NCBI GenBank assembly: GCA_027485575.1
Contig: JAIXQU010000140.1
Span: 1 to 41,021, forward strand
DNA length: 41,021 nt
Reading direction: 5' to 3'
Source of the DNA: Cytophagaceae bacterium
GTDB lineage: Bacteria; Bacteroidota; Bacteroidia; Cytophagales; Flexibacteraceae
Shown here: positions 24,645 through 34,700 of the stretch, piece after piece
Layout of the letters: each line of letters begins with the position of its first letter
Position numbering within the stretch: position 1 is the first letter of the stretch
Program-made: the position numbers and the translations under genes
The notes under the pieces: generated by a model
What the model saw: the letters and a program-made list of their open reading frames with translations, nothing else
Databases searched by the model: none
Told to the model about the DNA's origin: nothing

Positions 24645-26129
24645 ATGAAATACATCTTTAACATTTTCCTGCTCTCTTTTTGGATTTTATCATATTCAGT
24701 TCATGCGGAGAATTGGCATCCCTTTCCTTTTAAAGTTTCCTATTATGGTGTTAAAACTTCGCTTGGCGCAATTGCTGAACAAAGCTCGCCTCTGCCTTAC
24801 ATTCCTGGAAACGGACCGATAACCAAAGGATTTGTTGTAGATGCTTTGTATCTGGACGAGGCTTTTGCTCAAAATAACCTTACTGGTCGAAGGCGTTCTC
24901 TAAAATACCCTGTCAGCCAGTTGAGTGAAATTGGTAATGGTTCTGATTTTAAACCATTTATTAAATCATCTACTGTAACCACATCTGCAGATAGTCAGAC
25001 AGTAATTGCGTCTATTGCCACCTACATTACAATTTCTGAAACTTACTTTCCTAAAAACATCAAATTAGGCAAAACCGCGATCGGTAACTCTGGAATAGTT
25101 ACAGATCTCTCAGTCAGGAGTTTATGGGGAATACAAGATTCAATCGCCACGATTACCATGGGATCGAACACGCTGTTATGGAGTAAAAAATTTGGAGTTA
25201 TTCAATCATATGTTGCCTGGGTAAACAATGGATTATCCAGATTGGAATTGGTTGGGATTAAAGATATTTCCCTTGGTTATCAAGACAATACAATGGTCTT
25301 ACAAAAACCAGAACCAGGAGATGAATTTCATTTCCTGAACCTTTCAAAAGGAAATCTTTTTTGTCCAGGCACTTTTGGCACCCCAAGCACAACGTTTTCT
25401 GATAATACATTTAACAAGATGCAGGTCAAAGTTCTTTCTTCTGAACAAGAAGGTGCTACAGTTAAAATAGTAATGTCCAATCTAAATGACACCACCGGAA
25501 TAGAATATACCAAATTCATTGAATACTACAGTAATACGGGTGTCAGAATTGCATTATCTGGTTTAGAAGATTCTTTGCATCCGGTCGGAACAGCTCCTTT
25601 CGTTTTTTCGGGTGGTCAATTTATCGGAGAGTTGAGTTTTCTTGGTTGGGCTGATTCTCTAGGCAACCAAATGAAAATTATGTATGTTTCAGCGGTTGAT
25701 TTGCCTACTGTTGTTCAGTTTTTCACTTGTTCAAAAATGCCCTTTGCTGCTTTAAAAGGAGGACCCGATAATTTGTTTTCATTTTGCATAGGAGCATTTA
25801 CAAATTTTCAATATCCCGTTTACGGAAAAATCGGGGGTCGTTGCGTTTTTGGGACTCCTTTCGATTCTGTCCTAATTACCAATACCTTACCTGAATTTGT
25901 TAAATCAAATGACTTCAGAATTATACCGAATCCTGTGGAATCAGCCTTTCAAATTTCGGGTATTTTAGATGGCGAATATGCAATTTCAGATGCCTTGGGA
26001 AAAGTTCGAATCCAAGGAATTATCTCTGATAGTCCAATTGGAGTCAGTAGTTTGCCATCTGGAATGTATTTTGTTCGAATCACTCAGGATGGAAAAATTT
26101 CGGGCTGCAGAAAGCTGTTTAAAAAGTAG
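24645..26129 (+). CDS. Secreted T9SS-sorted protein of unknown function
   Basis: This 494-residue protein starts with a signal peptide (KYIFNIFLLSFWILSYSVHA, cleavage near Ala21). Residues about 22-410 are beta-rich, with no domain I can name. The last ~75 residues look like a type A T9SS sorting domain: FRIIPNPVESAFQISGI, then SSLPSGMYFVRITQDG and a basic end (RKLFKK). It should cross the outer membrane through T9SS. The gene lies between the intact aminopeptidase tail and a degraded copy of such a tail. After the stop a TAGGTA/TACCTA inverted repeat (26127-26144) occurs without a T run. Confidence 0.82.
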   Translation: MKYIFNIFLLSFWILSYSVHAENWHPFPFKVSYYGVKTSLGAIAEQSSPLPYIPGNGPITKGFVVDALYLDEAFAQNNLTGRRRSLKYPVSQLSEIGNGSDFKPFIKSSTVTTSADSQTVIASIATYITISETYFPKNIKLGKTAIGNSGIVTDLSVRSLWGIQDSIATITMGSNTLLWSKKFGVIQSYVAWVNNGLSRLELVGIKDISLGYQDNTMVLQKPEPGDEFHFLNLSKGNLFCPGTFGTPSTTFSDNTFNKMQVKVLSSEQEGATVKIVMSNLNDTTGIEYTKFIEYYSNTGVRIALSGLEDSLHPVGTAPFVFSGGQFIGELSFLGWADSLGNQMKIMYVSAVDLPTVVQFFTCSKMPFAALKGGPDNLFSFCIGAFTNFQYPVYGKIGGRCVFGTPFDSVLITNTLPEFVKSNDFRIIPNPVESAFQISGILDGEYAISDALGKVRIQGIISDSPIGVSSLPSGMYFVRITQDGKISGCRKLFKK

Positions 26130-26248
26130 GTAAGCAACTACCTAAAGCGAAATGTTTTGTGTAGTAAGGTACATCCTTCCTTTTGATTTGAGATTTTAAA
26201 AAACGAAGTTGAAGGTCAGGTTCCGGGAACTTGAGTGAGAATGATCGG

Positions 26249-26391
26249 GCAACACTTTATCCAATTATCCCTGACTCCACTTTGACATGGCAGGTCCATA
26301 CTTTTTTGATGGAGCTGGGGTTGGTTATATTCCAAAAGGAGAAACCCGAAATGCAGTTAGGTGGATTGGGGAGTTTTTGAAAGGGAAAATA
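26249..26391 (+). pseudogene. Degraded 3' tail of a second leucyl aminopeptidase gene
   Basis: From 26278 the sequence reads in frame HFDMAGPYFFDGAGVGYIPK and on to EFLKGK, matching the C-terminus of the aminopeptidase at 23153-24568 (HFDIAGTAFFDGAGVGYIPK ... EFLKRLK). By hand, 93 of 117 bases agree with 24451-24567. Homology continues weakly upstream to about 26249 but with small indels that break the frame, and no catalytic core is present. It is a relic, older than the NFACT tail copy judging by divergence. The frame runs on past the normal stop. Confidence 0.85.
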
Positions 26392-26456
26392 GCCTGGATT
26401 TTACTTTGTATTAGGAATTGGGTTTCAAAGTGAAATGTAAAACTCCCAAATTTCCC

Positions 26457-26464
26457 TAGTTTTG
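26457..26464 (+). promoter_or_regulatory. Candidate promoter -7 box for ychF
   Basis: TAGTTTTGCGG matches TAnnTTTG exactly and ends 17 bases before the ychF ATG. The -33 region is weak (AATG at 26434-26437, at the expected 19-base spacing). Confidence 0.55.
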
Positions 26465-26481
26465 CGGCCCGATTCCAACCA

Positions 26482-27579
26482 ATGAGTTTACAATGTGGTA
26501 TTGTGGGCCTGCCCAATGTGGGCAAATCCACCCTTTTCAATGCACTTTCAAGTGCCAAAGCTGAAGCAGCGAATTATCCTTTTTGCACGATAGACCCAAA
26601 TGTGGGCGTGGTCACAGTTCCTGATGAGCGCCTTGATGCGCTGTCAGAAATTGTAAAACCAGAAAAAGTTGTGCCGACCGTCATCGAAATCGTTGACATT
26701 GCCGGTTTGGTAAAAGGTGCGAGCAAAGGCGAAGGTCTTGGCAATAAATTCCTCGCAAATATCCGGGAAGTGGATGCCATTATTCACGTGATCCGGTGCT
26801 TTGATGATCCGAATATCGTCCACGTTTCAGGAGGAGTTGATCCAATCTTTGATAAAGAAATCATCGATTATGAGCTTCAGGTAAAGGATTTGGAATCTAT
26901 TGACAAAAAAATATCGAAGATTGAAAGGATAGCAAAAGCCGGCGACGCCAATGCCAAGAAAGAACTTGAGGTTTTAGTAGGATTTAAAAAGCACTTGGAA
27001 AGCGGAAAAAATGCCCGGAATTTCCAAACTTCTCCTGAAGAAAGATTGGCAGTTGAAGAACTTAACTTGCTCACTGACAAGCCTGTAATTTATGCTGCCA
27101 ATGTGGATGAAGCTTCAGTAAATACTGGAAATAAATTTTCTCAGACACTTTGGGATAGTGTAAAAGATGAAGGTGCAGAAATGATTATTGTTTCCGCTTC
27201 CATAGAATCTCAAATTGCAGAACTAACTGACCCTGAGGAAAAAGCAATGTTTCTGGCTGAATATGGATTGACACTTTCCGGCCTTGAAAAATTGATAAAA
27301 AGCTCTTATAAAATTTTAAATCTTATAACTTATTTCACTGCAGGTGTGAAGGAAGTTCGTGCCTGGACCATTCAAAAAGGCTGGAAAGCACCAGCCGCTG
27401 CCGGCGTAATTCATACAGATTTTGAACGAGGTTTTATAAAGGCGGAGGTTATCCGATATGCAGATTATATTCAATACCGGTCAGAACAAGCCTGTAAAGA
27501 AGTTGGCAAACTTGGCGTAGAAGGCAAAGAATATGTGGTGCAAGATGGCGACGTGATGCATTTTAGGTTTAACGTTTAA
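26482..27579 (+). CDS. ychF: Redox-regulated ribosome-binding ATPase YchF
   Basis: This 365-residue P-loop protein has the G1 motif [15 protein letters not shown], the G3 region [20 protein letters not shown], and AANVDE where GTPases have NKxD; that change is the hallmark of YchF, which prefers ATP. A coiled insertion (about 130-190) and the C-terminal TGS domain (about 280-365, ending [10 protein letters not shown]) are present. YchF binds ribosomes and is linked to stress responses and translation fidelity. The ATG at 26482 is clear from the N-terminal motif. Confidence 0.97.
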   Translation: MSLQCGIVGLPNVGKSTLFNALSSAKAEAANYPFCTIDPNVGVVTVPDERLDALSEIVKPEKVVPTVIEIVDIAGLVKGASKGEGLGNKFLANIREVDAIIHVIRCFDDPNIVHVSGGVDPIFDKEIIDYELQVKDLESIDKKISKIERIAKAGDANAKKELEVLVGFKKHLESGKNARNFQTSPEERLAVEELNLLTDKPVIYAANVDEASVNTGNKFSQTLWDSVKDEGAEMIIVSASIESQIAELTDPEEKAMFLAEYGLTLSGLEKLIKSSYKILNLITYFTAGVKEVRAWTIQKGWKAPAAAGVIHTDFERGFIKAEVIRYADYIQYRSEQACKEVGKLGVEGKEYVVQDGDVMHFRFNV

Positions 27580-27686
27580 GTCAAAAGGGTTAATTCAAAA
27601 GTCAAAAGTTGAATTCCCATTTGCCTGACCATCCTATTAAGTTTTTTTCATCCTGAATAAGAGACAACTTTTAATTTTTGATTTTT

Positions 27687-28505
27687 ATGACCTACAACTG
27701 GGAAACCATCAAAACCTACGAAGAAATCAAATACAGCTACTTCGAAGGCATTGCGAAAATAAGCATCAATCGTCCACACAAACACAATGCTTTTACACCG
27801 CTTACTGTAAATGAAATGATAGATGCCATTCAATTGGCAAGAGAGGACAACAGAGTTGGTGTAATTATCTTGACAGGTGAAGGTGGCAAAGCGTTTTGCA
27901 GTGGAGGTGACCAATCGGTTCGTGGAACTGGAGGTTACGTAGGTATTGATAAAGTACCAAGACTAAACGTACTTGATTTTCAAAAACTTATCCGCTCCAT
28001 TCCAAAACCTGTTGTTGCCATGGTTGCGGGTTGGGCCATTGGTGGCGGGCATGTTCTGCATGTGATGTGCGACTTAACCATTGCTGCTGAAAATGCCCGT
28101 TTTGGCCAGACCGGACCTAATGTCGGTAGCTTTGATGGAGGATTTGGGGCTTCCTATCTGGCAAGAATAGTTGGGCAGAAAAAGGCCAGAGAAATCTGGT
28201 TTTTGTGCGACCAGTACGATGCCAAAGAGGCGCTTGAAATGGGTCTGGTAAACAAAGTGGTTCCATTGGATCAATTGGAAGAAACAACCATTTCCTGGTG
28301 TAAAAAAATATTGGAGAAAAGTCCATTGGCTCTCCGTTTGTTAAAATCAGCCTTCAACGCAGAGCTTGATGGGCAGGCCGGAATTCAGGAATTGGCTGGG
28401 AACGCTACTCTTTTGTATTACATGAGTGAAGAAGCCCAGGAAGGCAAAAACGCCTACCTTCAAAAACGCAAGCCTGATTTCAATAAGTTTGAAAGATTTC
28501 CCTAG
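27687..28505 (+). CDS. menB: 1,4-dihydroxy-2-naphthoyl-CoA synthase MenB
   Basis: This 272-residue crotonase-family enzyme has the MenB marks: [55 protein letters not shown] (oxyanion hole), and the [15 protein letters not shown] loop that distinguishes MenB from other crotonases. It closes the second ring of menaquinone, the respiratory quinone of Bacteroidota. The ATG at 27687 is chosen over an upstream TTG. No other men genes are in the window. Confidence 0.96.
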   Translation: MTYNWETIKTYEEIKYSYFEGIAKISINRPHKHNAFTPLTVNEMIDAIQLAREDNRVGVIILTGEGGKAFCSGGDQSVRGTGGYVGIDKVPRLNVLDFQKLIRSIPKPVVAMVAGWAIGGGHVLHVMCDLTIAAENARFGQTGPNVGSFDGGFGASYLARIVGQKKAREIWFLCDQYDAKEALEMGLVNKVVPLDQLEETTISWCKKILEKSPLALRLLKSAFNAELDGQAGIQELAGNATLLYYMSEEAQEGKNAYLQKRKPDFNKFERFP

Positions 28506-28511
28506 AAAACA

Positions 28512-28532
28512 CAAGATATTTCTTGGTTTTTT
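28512..28532 (+). terminator. Weak candidate terminator after menB
   Basis: A 5-bp stem CAAGA (28512-28516)/TCTTG (28521-28525) with a 4-base loop is followed by GTTTTTT, just after the menB stop. The stem is short and AT-rich, so the call rests mainly on the T run and position. Confidence 0.35.
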
Positions 28533-28584
28533 CATATTGTAAAATTCATATTTTTAATAGTTTTTAGCCAAAAACCATACACAT

Positions 28585-28615
28585 GTTGCATGTTTATAAA
28601 AAGTTATTCTATTTG
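28585..28615 (+). promoter_or_regulatory. Candidate promoter for the giant surface-protein gene
   Basis: GTTG (28585-28588) is followed by exactly 19 bases and TCTATTTG (28608-28615), which differs from the Bacteroidota -7 consensus at one position. The leader to the likely start (28707 or 28737) would be about 85-115 bases. Confidence 0.5.
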
Positions 28616-28706
28616 CATCGTTGAACAACCTGGATATTATAAAATTTGATGCTGTTTATTGGCACAATAAAGCATTAAAATTAGTATCCAAACCCTTGTT
28701 TATTAG

Positions 28707-31700
28707 TTGATTAAATTTAAAAAAATACGACACACCGTGACGAAGTCTTACCCTAATTTAAGAAATTGTTTTTTCATTCTTTTTATTGGTTTTTTTATCT
28801 TTTCATTCAATATCAATGGATTTGGTGAAAAATATTTTGTCAGTTCAACTGGTGATAATGGAAATACGGGCTTAACGGCTTCATCCCCATGGCAAACAGT
28901 TGCATTTGCCATTTCAAATCCAATTGTGGTAACCAATGATTCTATTATTGTTTTGCCTGGAACCTATAGTGAGACCAATATCACCATTACAAAAAGTCTT
29001 AAGCTTTTTGGAAATGAAATTTCTGGTAATCCGGGAACAGGTCCAAAGCCAGTTTTCAATGGTGTCGCCCCAACTCCGACAAGTTCAATTTTTATTATTC
29101 AATCGGCCAATGTGGTAATTAAAAACTTTGAAATTCAGGTAAATCAAGGAAATACCATGCGTGGTATTTTTGCCTCTGGTCCTGGTTTCAATCGGGTTCG
29201 AATCGAAGACAATCATATTTTTTCTACCGGCTCTGCTTTTGGTTCTGCTTTCAATTCATTTGGAATTCAGTTGGGGCAACCCACCTCACTTGCAACAGCA
29301 GATTCCTTTTTAATCGTCAGAAATATTATTCGGCCCCTCGGACCATTTAATGGGGCATTTGGCAGGGGAATAAGGCTTGTAGGCGGATTTGGAAAAGTAG
29401 GAGGCGAAACACTTGCAGATTCAAATCAAATATGGGGCACCTATGCAATTCAATGTGGTGATGCATCAGGAGCAATTCAAATCATTAACAATCATTTAAT
29501 TGGAAGTTCTGCGGCTTTAGAAATTAACAATCCAGCTTCATCCAGAATTCATAGATTAGAAGGAAATACATTCAATCCTTTACCCAATCTTACGGCTTTG
29601 TCAATGATTGAGATAAAGAATAATCGAAGGACCAATTCAATAATTCAGGTGGCGAATAATAAATTTATTGGCCATCATATATTTGGGGTTTTTTCAACCC
29701 GTTCTGTAAATGTCGAGGTTATGGATAATGTTTTTATTCCTTCAGACACATCGACAATTTATACACATATAGGTGTAAACAATAAGCAACAAACAACTGC
29801 AACTGATGCGCCGGTTAGTTGTGGAATTACTGTAACAGGAAATGATTTTCAGTCCAATGCACTTTCTGCCGGAAGAGGAATTTTATTTCAAAACCATAAT
29901 TCGGGTATCACTCCGCCTTTTTCCAATGTTGTAATTGGTGGGGCGGGAAATTTGGCCAATACATTTTCTTCTAATTTAAAGTTTTGTATTGGTTTAGATT
30001 CAGCCTCAGGAGCTTCTAACAGGCTGCCAATCTGGAATCAAACGGGTTATAAATTAACCACAATGAGACCGGTAAATTTCAATCTGGACATATCTCAGAA
30101 TGCATTTAATCTTGGGACAGGTAACAAGCTTCCATCCATCATGACGAATTCGGAGCTTCTTGCTTTGGAAAATAAGATTATTCATGGAATTGACTTTGAT
30201 TCTTTAGGTTTTGTTACTGTTGTCCCCAACCAGGCTTTTGTAACTTCAACCAGCTTTCTTTTTCCAAAATCAACAGCTCCTTCCATTCAGAGAGCACATG
30301 ACATTGCAAGTTCTGATGGCTGGTCCATATTGGCAGAGCCATTTTCATATCCAGAACCCATTGCTGTTTCAAAAACTATTTCTATTCAATCTGAACCAGC
30401 AAATGCCATTACGGTTCAGGCTTTAACAATGAATGGAGTGGGAAAAACATTTTCCGTAAACTCCCCATTGACCTTGGGTAACTCATTCAACCTTACCAAT
30501 GGTTTTGTAAAACTTGACGGTAGTGACCTGACATGTAACTCCACGGGTTCATTTTCAGGAGGTAGTCAACAAAGTTATGTGGTTACGGCGGGTGCAGGAA
30601 AGTTGGTTTACACGGGTTTAACCAGCGCACGACTTTTTCCTTTAGGAACCTTAACTAGTTATTTTCCCGCTACTTTGGCCAATTCTGGTACAGCAGATGA
30701 TTTTGGTCTTTCTGTAAAGAATGATGTTTTGTCCTCAGGAGTCACAGGTACACCGGTAGATAGTGTAGTAGGTGCCACGTGGATATTAAATGAAGGAACT
30801 CAGGGTGGTTCAAATCTGACATTTACTCCACAATGGGCAGAAGTAAATGAAAAGCCTTTTTTTACCAGAAACTTAACCTCTTTACAGGCTTTTGGAACCA
30901 GTTGGTCCACAATTTCAGGAGCTTCAGGTGTTGCAGCTTCAGGTTCCAATCCTTATCAGGTTGTATTTTCTGGCTTAAATGCCTCTTTTAACAACACGCC
31001 TTTAAGAGTAAAAACGTTTGAAAACACTTCTAGTCCAAGCAGGCTTTATTATGTGGATGTGGCGACCGGTTTAGATACCAGAACAAATGAAGAAGCCAAG
31101 AACCCCAATACACCATGGAAAACCATTGCCAATGCGCTCCTTCAAACTGCCGGCGGCGACAGTATTCAGGTTTTTCCCGGAACATACAACGAATTTGACC
31201 TTAGGGTAACCAAGGGCTTAACCATATTGGGTAATGTGATTGGTGTTGGCGTAGGCCCAGGCGCTGGAACCGGTGTCAAACCAATCATAAATGGAGCCGG
31301 TCCAAGTCTAATAGATAGTTCCATTTTTATAATTACGGCTCAAAATGTTAACATCAGGAACTTCAATATCAAAGTTGACCAACTGAATATTAAACTGGGT
31401 ATAAATGCCCCAAAAACTGGTTTTGGAGGTTTGGTGATTGAAGACAACCTGATTGAAAGTACAAGAGATATTGTTGGCAATTTCGACGTGATAGTTATGT
31501 CCCATGCCATATTGTTGGGACGACTAATCGGAACCAACGTAAATGGAAATGATTCTATCATTGTTAGAAGAAATGTTATAAACCGGGAATCTGCCACCAA
31601 AATGTATTTTAGCAGAGGTATCAGATGGTGGGGAGGAAGAGGTATGGTAGGCGGTAACACCCTGGCCGATGGCAATGAGGTTCATGCGGATTTTGCTGTT

Positions 31701-34700
31701 CAATTGGCAGGTGGAAATACAGGTGGAAGAATCCAAACAAGAAATAACAATCTGTTTGGACGGGCTGCGGGTGTCGAATACAATACCTTGGCACCCACAT
31801 TCAGACACGTCATTGCAAATAATACTGTTCAACCTTTGGATGGAAGAGGTCATTTTGCACTGATTGAAATGAAGAGCAATATCAGGACAACCGGTCCTAC
31901 TGCACCAGCACCTCCATTTATTGATATTGAAAACAACACCTTGATCAATTTCTACAAAATAGGGGTTGCAATTACCCGTTCAAGAAACATCAATTTGTTT
32001 AATAATACTTTTACCCCAATTGCAGATTCCATCAATTATACCCATGTTTGGGTTAATACAAAACAAAGAACCTCAGGAACTGCCGCCAGCCAACCGCCTT
32101 TAGCCTTGATAGAGACCTTTATTCAAGGTAATACCTTCAATGGAAATAACGTTTTAGGAGGGTACGGTATAGCTTTTCAGGATGCAAATAGTAGTGGCAA
32201 TCCTGTATTTACTGTAAGCTCAATCGGTGGTGCAGGAAATTTAGCAAACACTTTTGGCTCCAATATTAAAACGGTTGCCTATCTCGATACCATAACCGGA
32301 CCAAGTAGTGGAGATCCATTCTGGTCAAATCCAGGAATAAACTGGTCAGCATGGCCAAGTACCAATACAAATCCTGTAAAGGACAATTTTGATTTTTCTG
32401 AAAATAACTTCGATGTTGGAACTGGCTCCAAGCGACCTGCGGTAATGACTGCCGCAGAGTTATTGCAATTGGAAAATAAGATTTCACATAAAATTGAATC
32501 CGATGTTTTGGGATTTGTCACTGTTAAGCCAAGCAATGTTTATGTAACCTTGAGCAGCTTTATTGCTCCTTTGACCACTGCCCCTAGTCTGCAAAGAGCT
32601 ATAAATGCCACAAACACTACCGATGGGTTTACTATTAACATTGAACCGGGTGTTTATTCAGGAAATTCGGTGGTTACCAATGATGTAACTTTTGATGCTA
32701 CGCCAAATCAGGAGGTTACCACACAAGGTATTGAAATCAACGGTGTGGGAAAAACTCTATTGTTGAATGATTCCCTTAGAATTTCTGGAAGTCTTGTACT
32801 CTCTCAGGGTATCATTGACATTAATGACTCTGATTTATCTATGGACCCAACTGCAACCATATCCGGAGGTAGTCTTGCTACACACGTAAGGGCAATTGGT
32901 GCAGGTTATTTTGTTCATACAGGTCTGGGCGCAACTGCCAGGAAGTATCCTATTGGAACCGCTACCCGTTATGTAGAAGTAGAATTGTCAAATACTGGTA
33001 CCGTTGATAATCTTGGTATTAAACTAAAAGATGATGTTCTTAGCAACGGTCTTACAGGTACTCCAGTTGATTCAGTGGTCGGAATTACCTATCAGTTAAA
33101 AGAAGAAGTTTCCGGAGCCAGTAACCTTAACTTTAAGACAACCTGGGGTGAATTTGACGAAAAGCCATTCTTTGACAGGTCTAAGGCATATATACAACAG
33201 TTTAATGGGGTCTGGGGAAATGTAAGTGGAAGTGCATCAATAGCAGCTTCTGGTTCAAATCCTTATACAATTCAAGCTCCTATCTCTGGCAGCTGGGATG
33301 GGGAGGCCATCCGGATATCAAGTCCCAATTTTAATCTTACTTCCATTGTAACCCAATCCATTATTAAAATCGGACCAGGGTTTTCAGGTAAATATTGCTT
33401 GGGGGATAGTTTAAAAATTCCATTTACTGTAACTGGCACCGCCATTATACCAGGAAACGTATTTAATGCATTTCTTTCAAATCCAGATGGAACATTTCCG
33501 ATAAATGGGGGAACCATAATTGGGTCCCTATCCGGAAGCACTTCAGATACAATTATTGGTGTCATTCCAGCTTCTACACCTCTTGGCCTGAATTATAGAA
33601 TAAGAGTTCAATCTTCTGCTCCGGAAATAACAGGGGATCCAAATCCAGATAGCATTAAAGTTTTTGGATTGCCAGCCCGCCCTGTAATAACTGGCGACTC
33701 TGCCCTTTGTTCAGGTGAAACTTCTGTATTAACCTCTTCATTATCTGCGACCTATGTTTGGCTTCCCGGAGGTCAGACTACCCAAAACATAAATGTGACT
33801 ACGCCAGGTTCATACAGGGTCCGGATTTTTGATAACAACGGATGTAAAAACACATCTGCTGTGAGAAACGTAACCGTAAGTCCAAATCCGGTTGCCGAAC
33901 CTATTACCGTGACGGGTTCTTTGACAAGATGTGAGGGTGATTCCATTGAACTGACAGCCAATCCGGCAGGTCTTACTTACAGCTGGTTGAATCAGGTTCC
34001 AGCAGTAACATCTCGGAATTTCTTTGTAAAGGCTTCTGGTTCCTATTCAGTAATAGTTACGAATACCAGTGGCTGTTCAGATACATCAACATCGGTATCT
34101 GCAACTATTAATCCTAATCCGGTAAAACCTGTTGTTACTTCTCCTAATGCAAATATTTGTCAACCAGGAACCCTCGTTTTTGAAACCGCCGCAGGATTTA
34201 CTTACAATTGGAGTATTACCAGTATTACTCCAAATCCAACTTCAAATACGGTTTCAATTACAGACCCAGGAATATATACTGCTATCGTTAACATTACAGA
34301 TGTCAATGGATGTAAAAATGTTTCAGATCCTTTTATTGGCACTTTACGAAAGGCTCCGGTATCACCCGCTATTGTTGCTTTAAACGGTTCTTTTACTGTC
34401 TGTCAGGGGACAAATATTCAACTTCAGGCAAATCCTTTTACGGCAACCAACACATATACATGGCAGCCAGGAAATGTTCAAACGCCAACGTTGACTTTAA
34501 GTAATCCGGGTTCATTTACAGTTACTTTACTCGTGGATTCAAATGGATGTACTTCTCCAGGTTCAGCTGCTGTTACTGCGGTGGTCAATCCAAAACCTGC
34601 GACCCCTGTTGCAACTTTGACTTCAGGAAGTAACTCGATTTGTCCTGGACAAAGTGCAACTATATCTTCTTCGGTCGGATCAACTTATGTTTGGTCTCCA

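Noticed and set aside
27592-27615. Inverted repeat AATTCAA/TTGAATT after ychF
   Set aside because: The arms are AT-rich with a 10-base loop and no T run; too weak for a terminator or operator call.
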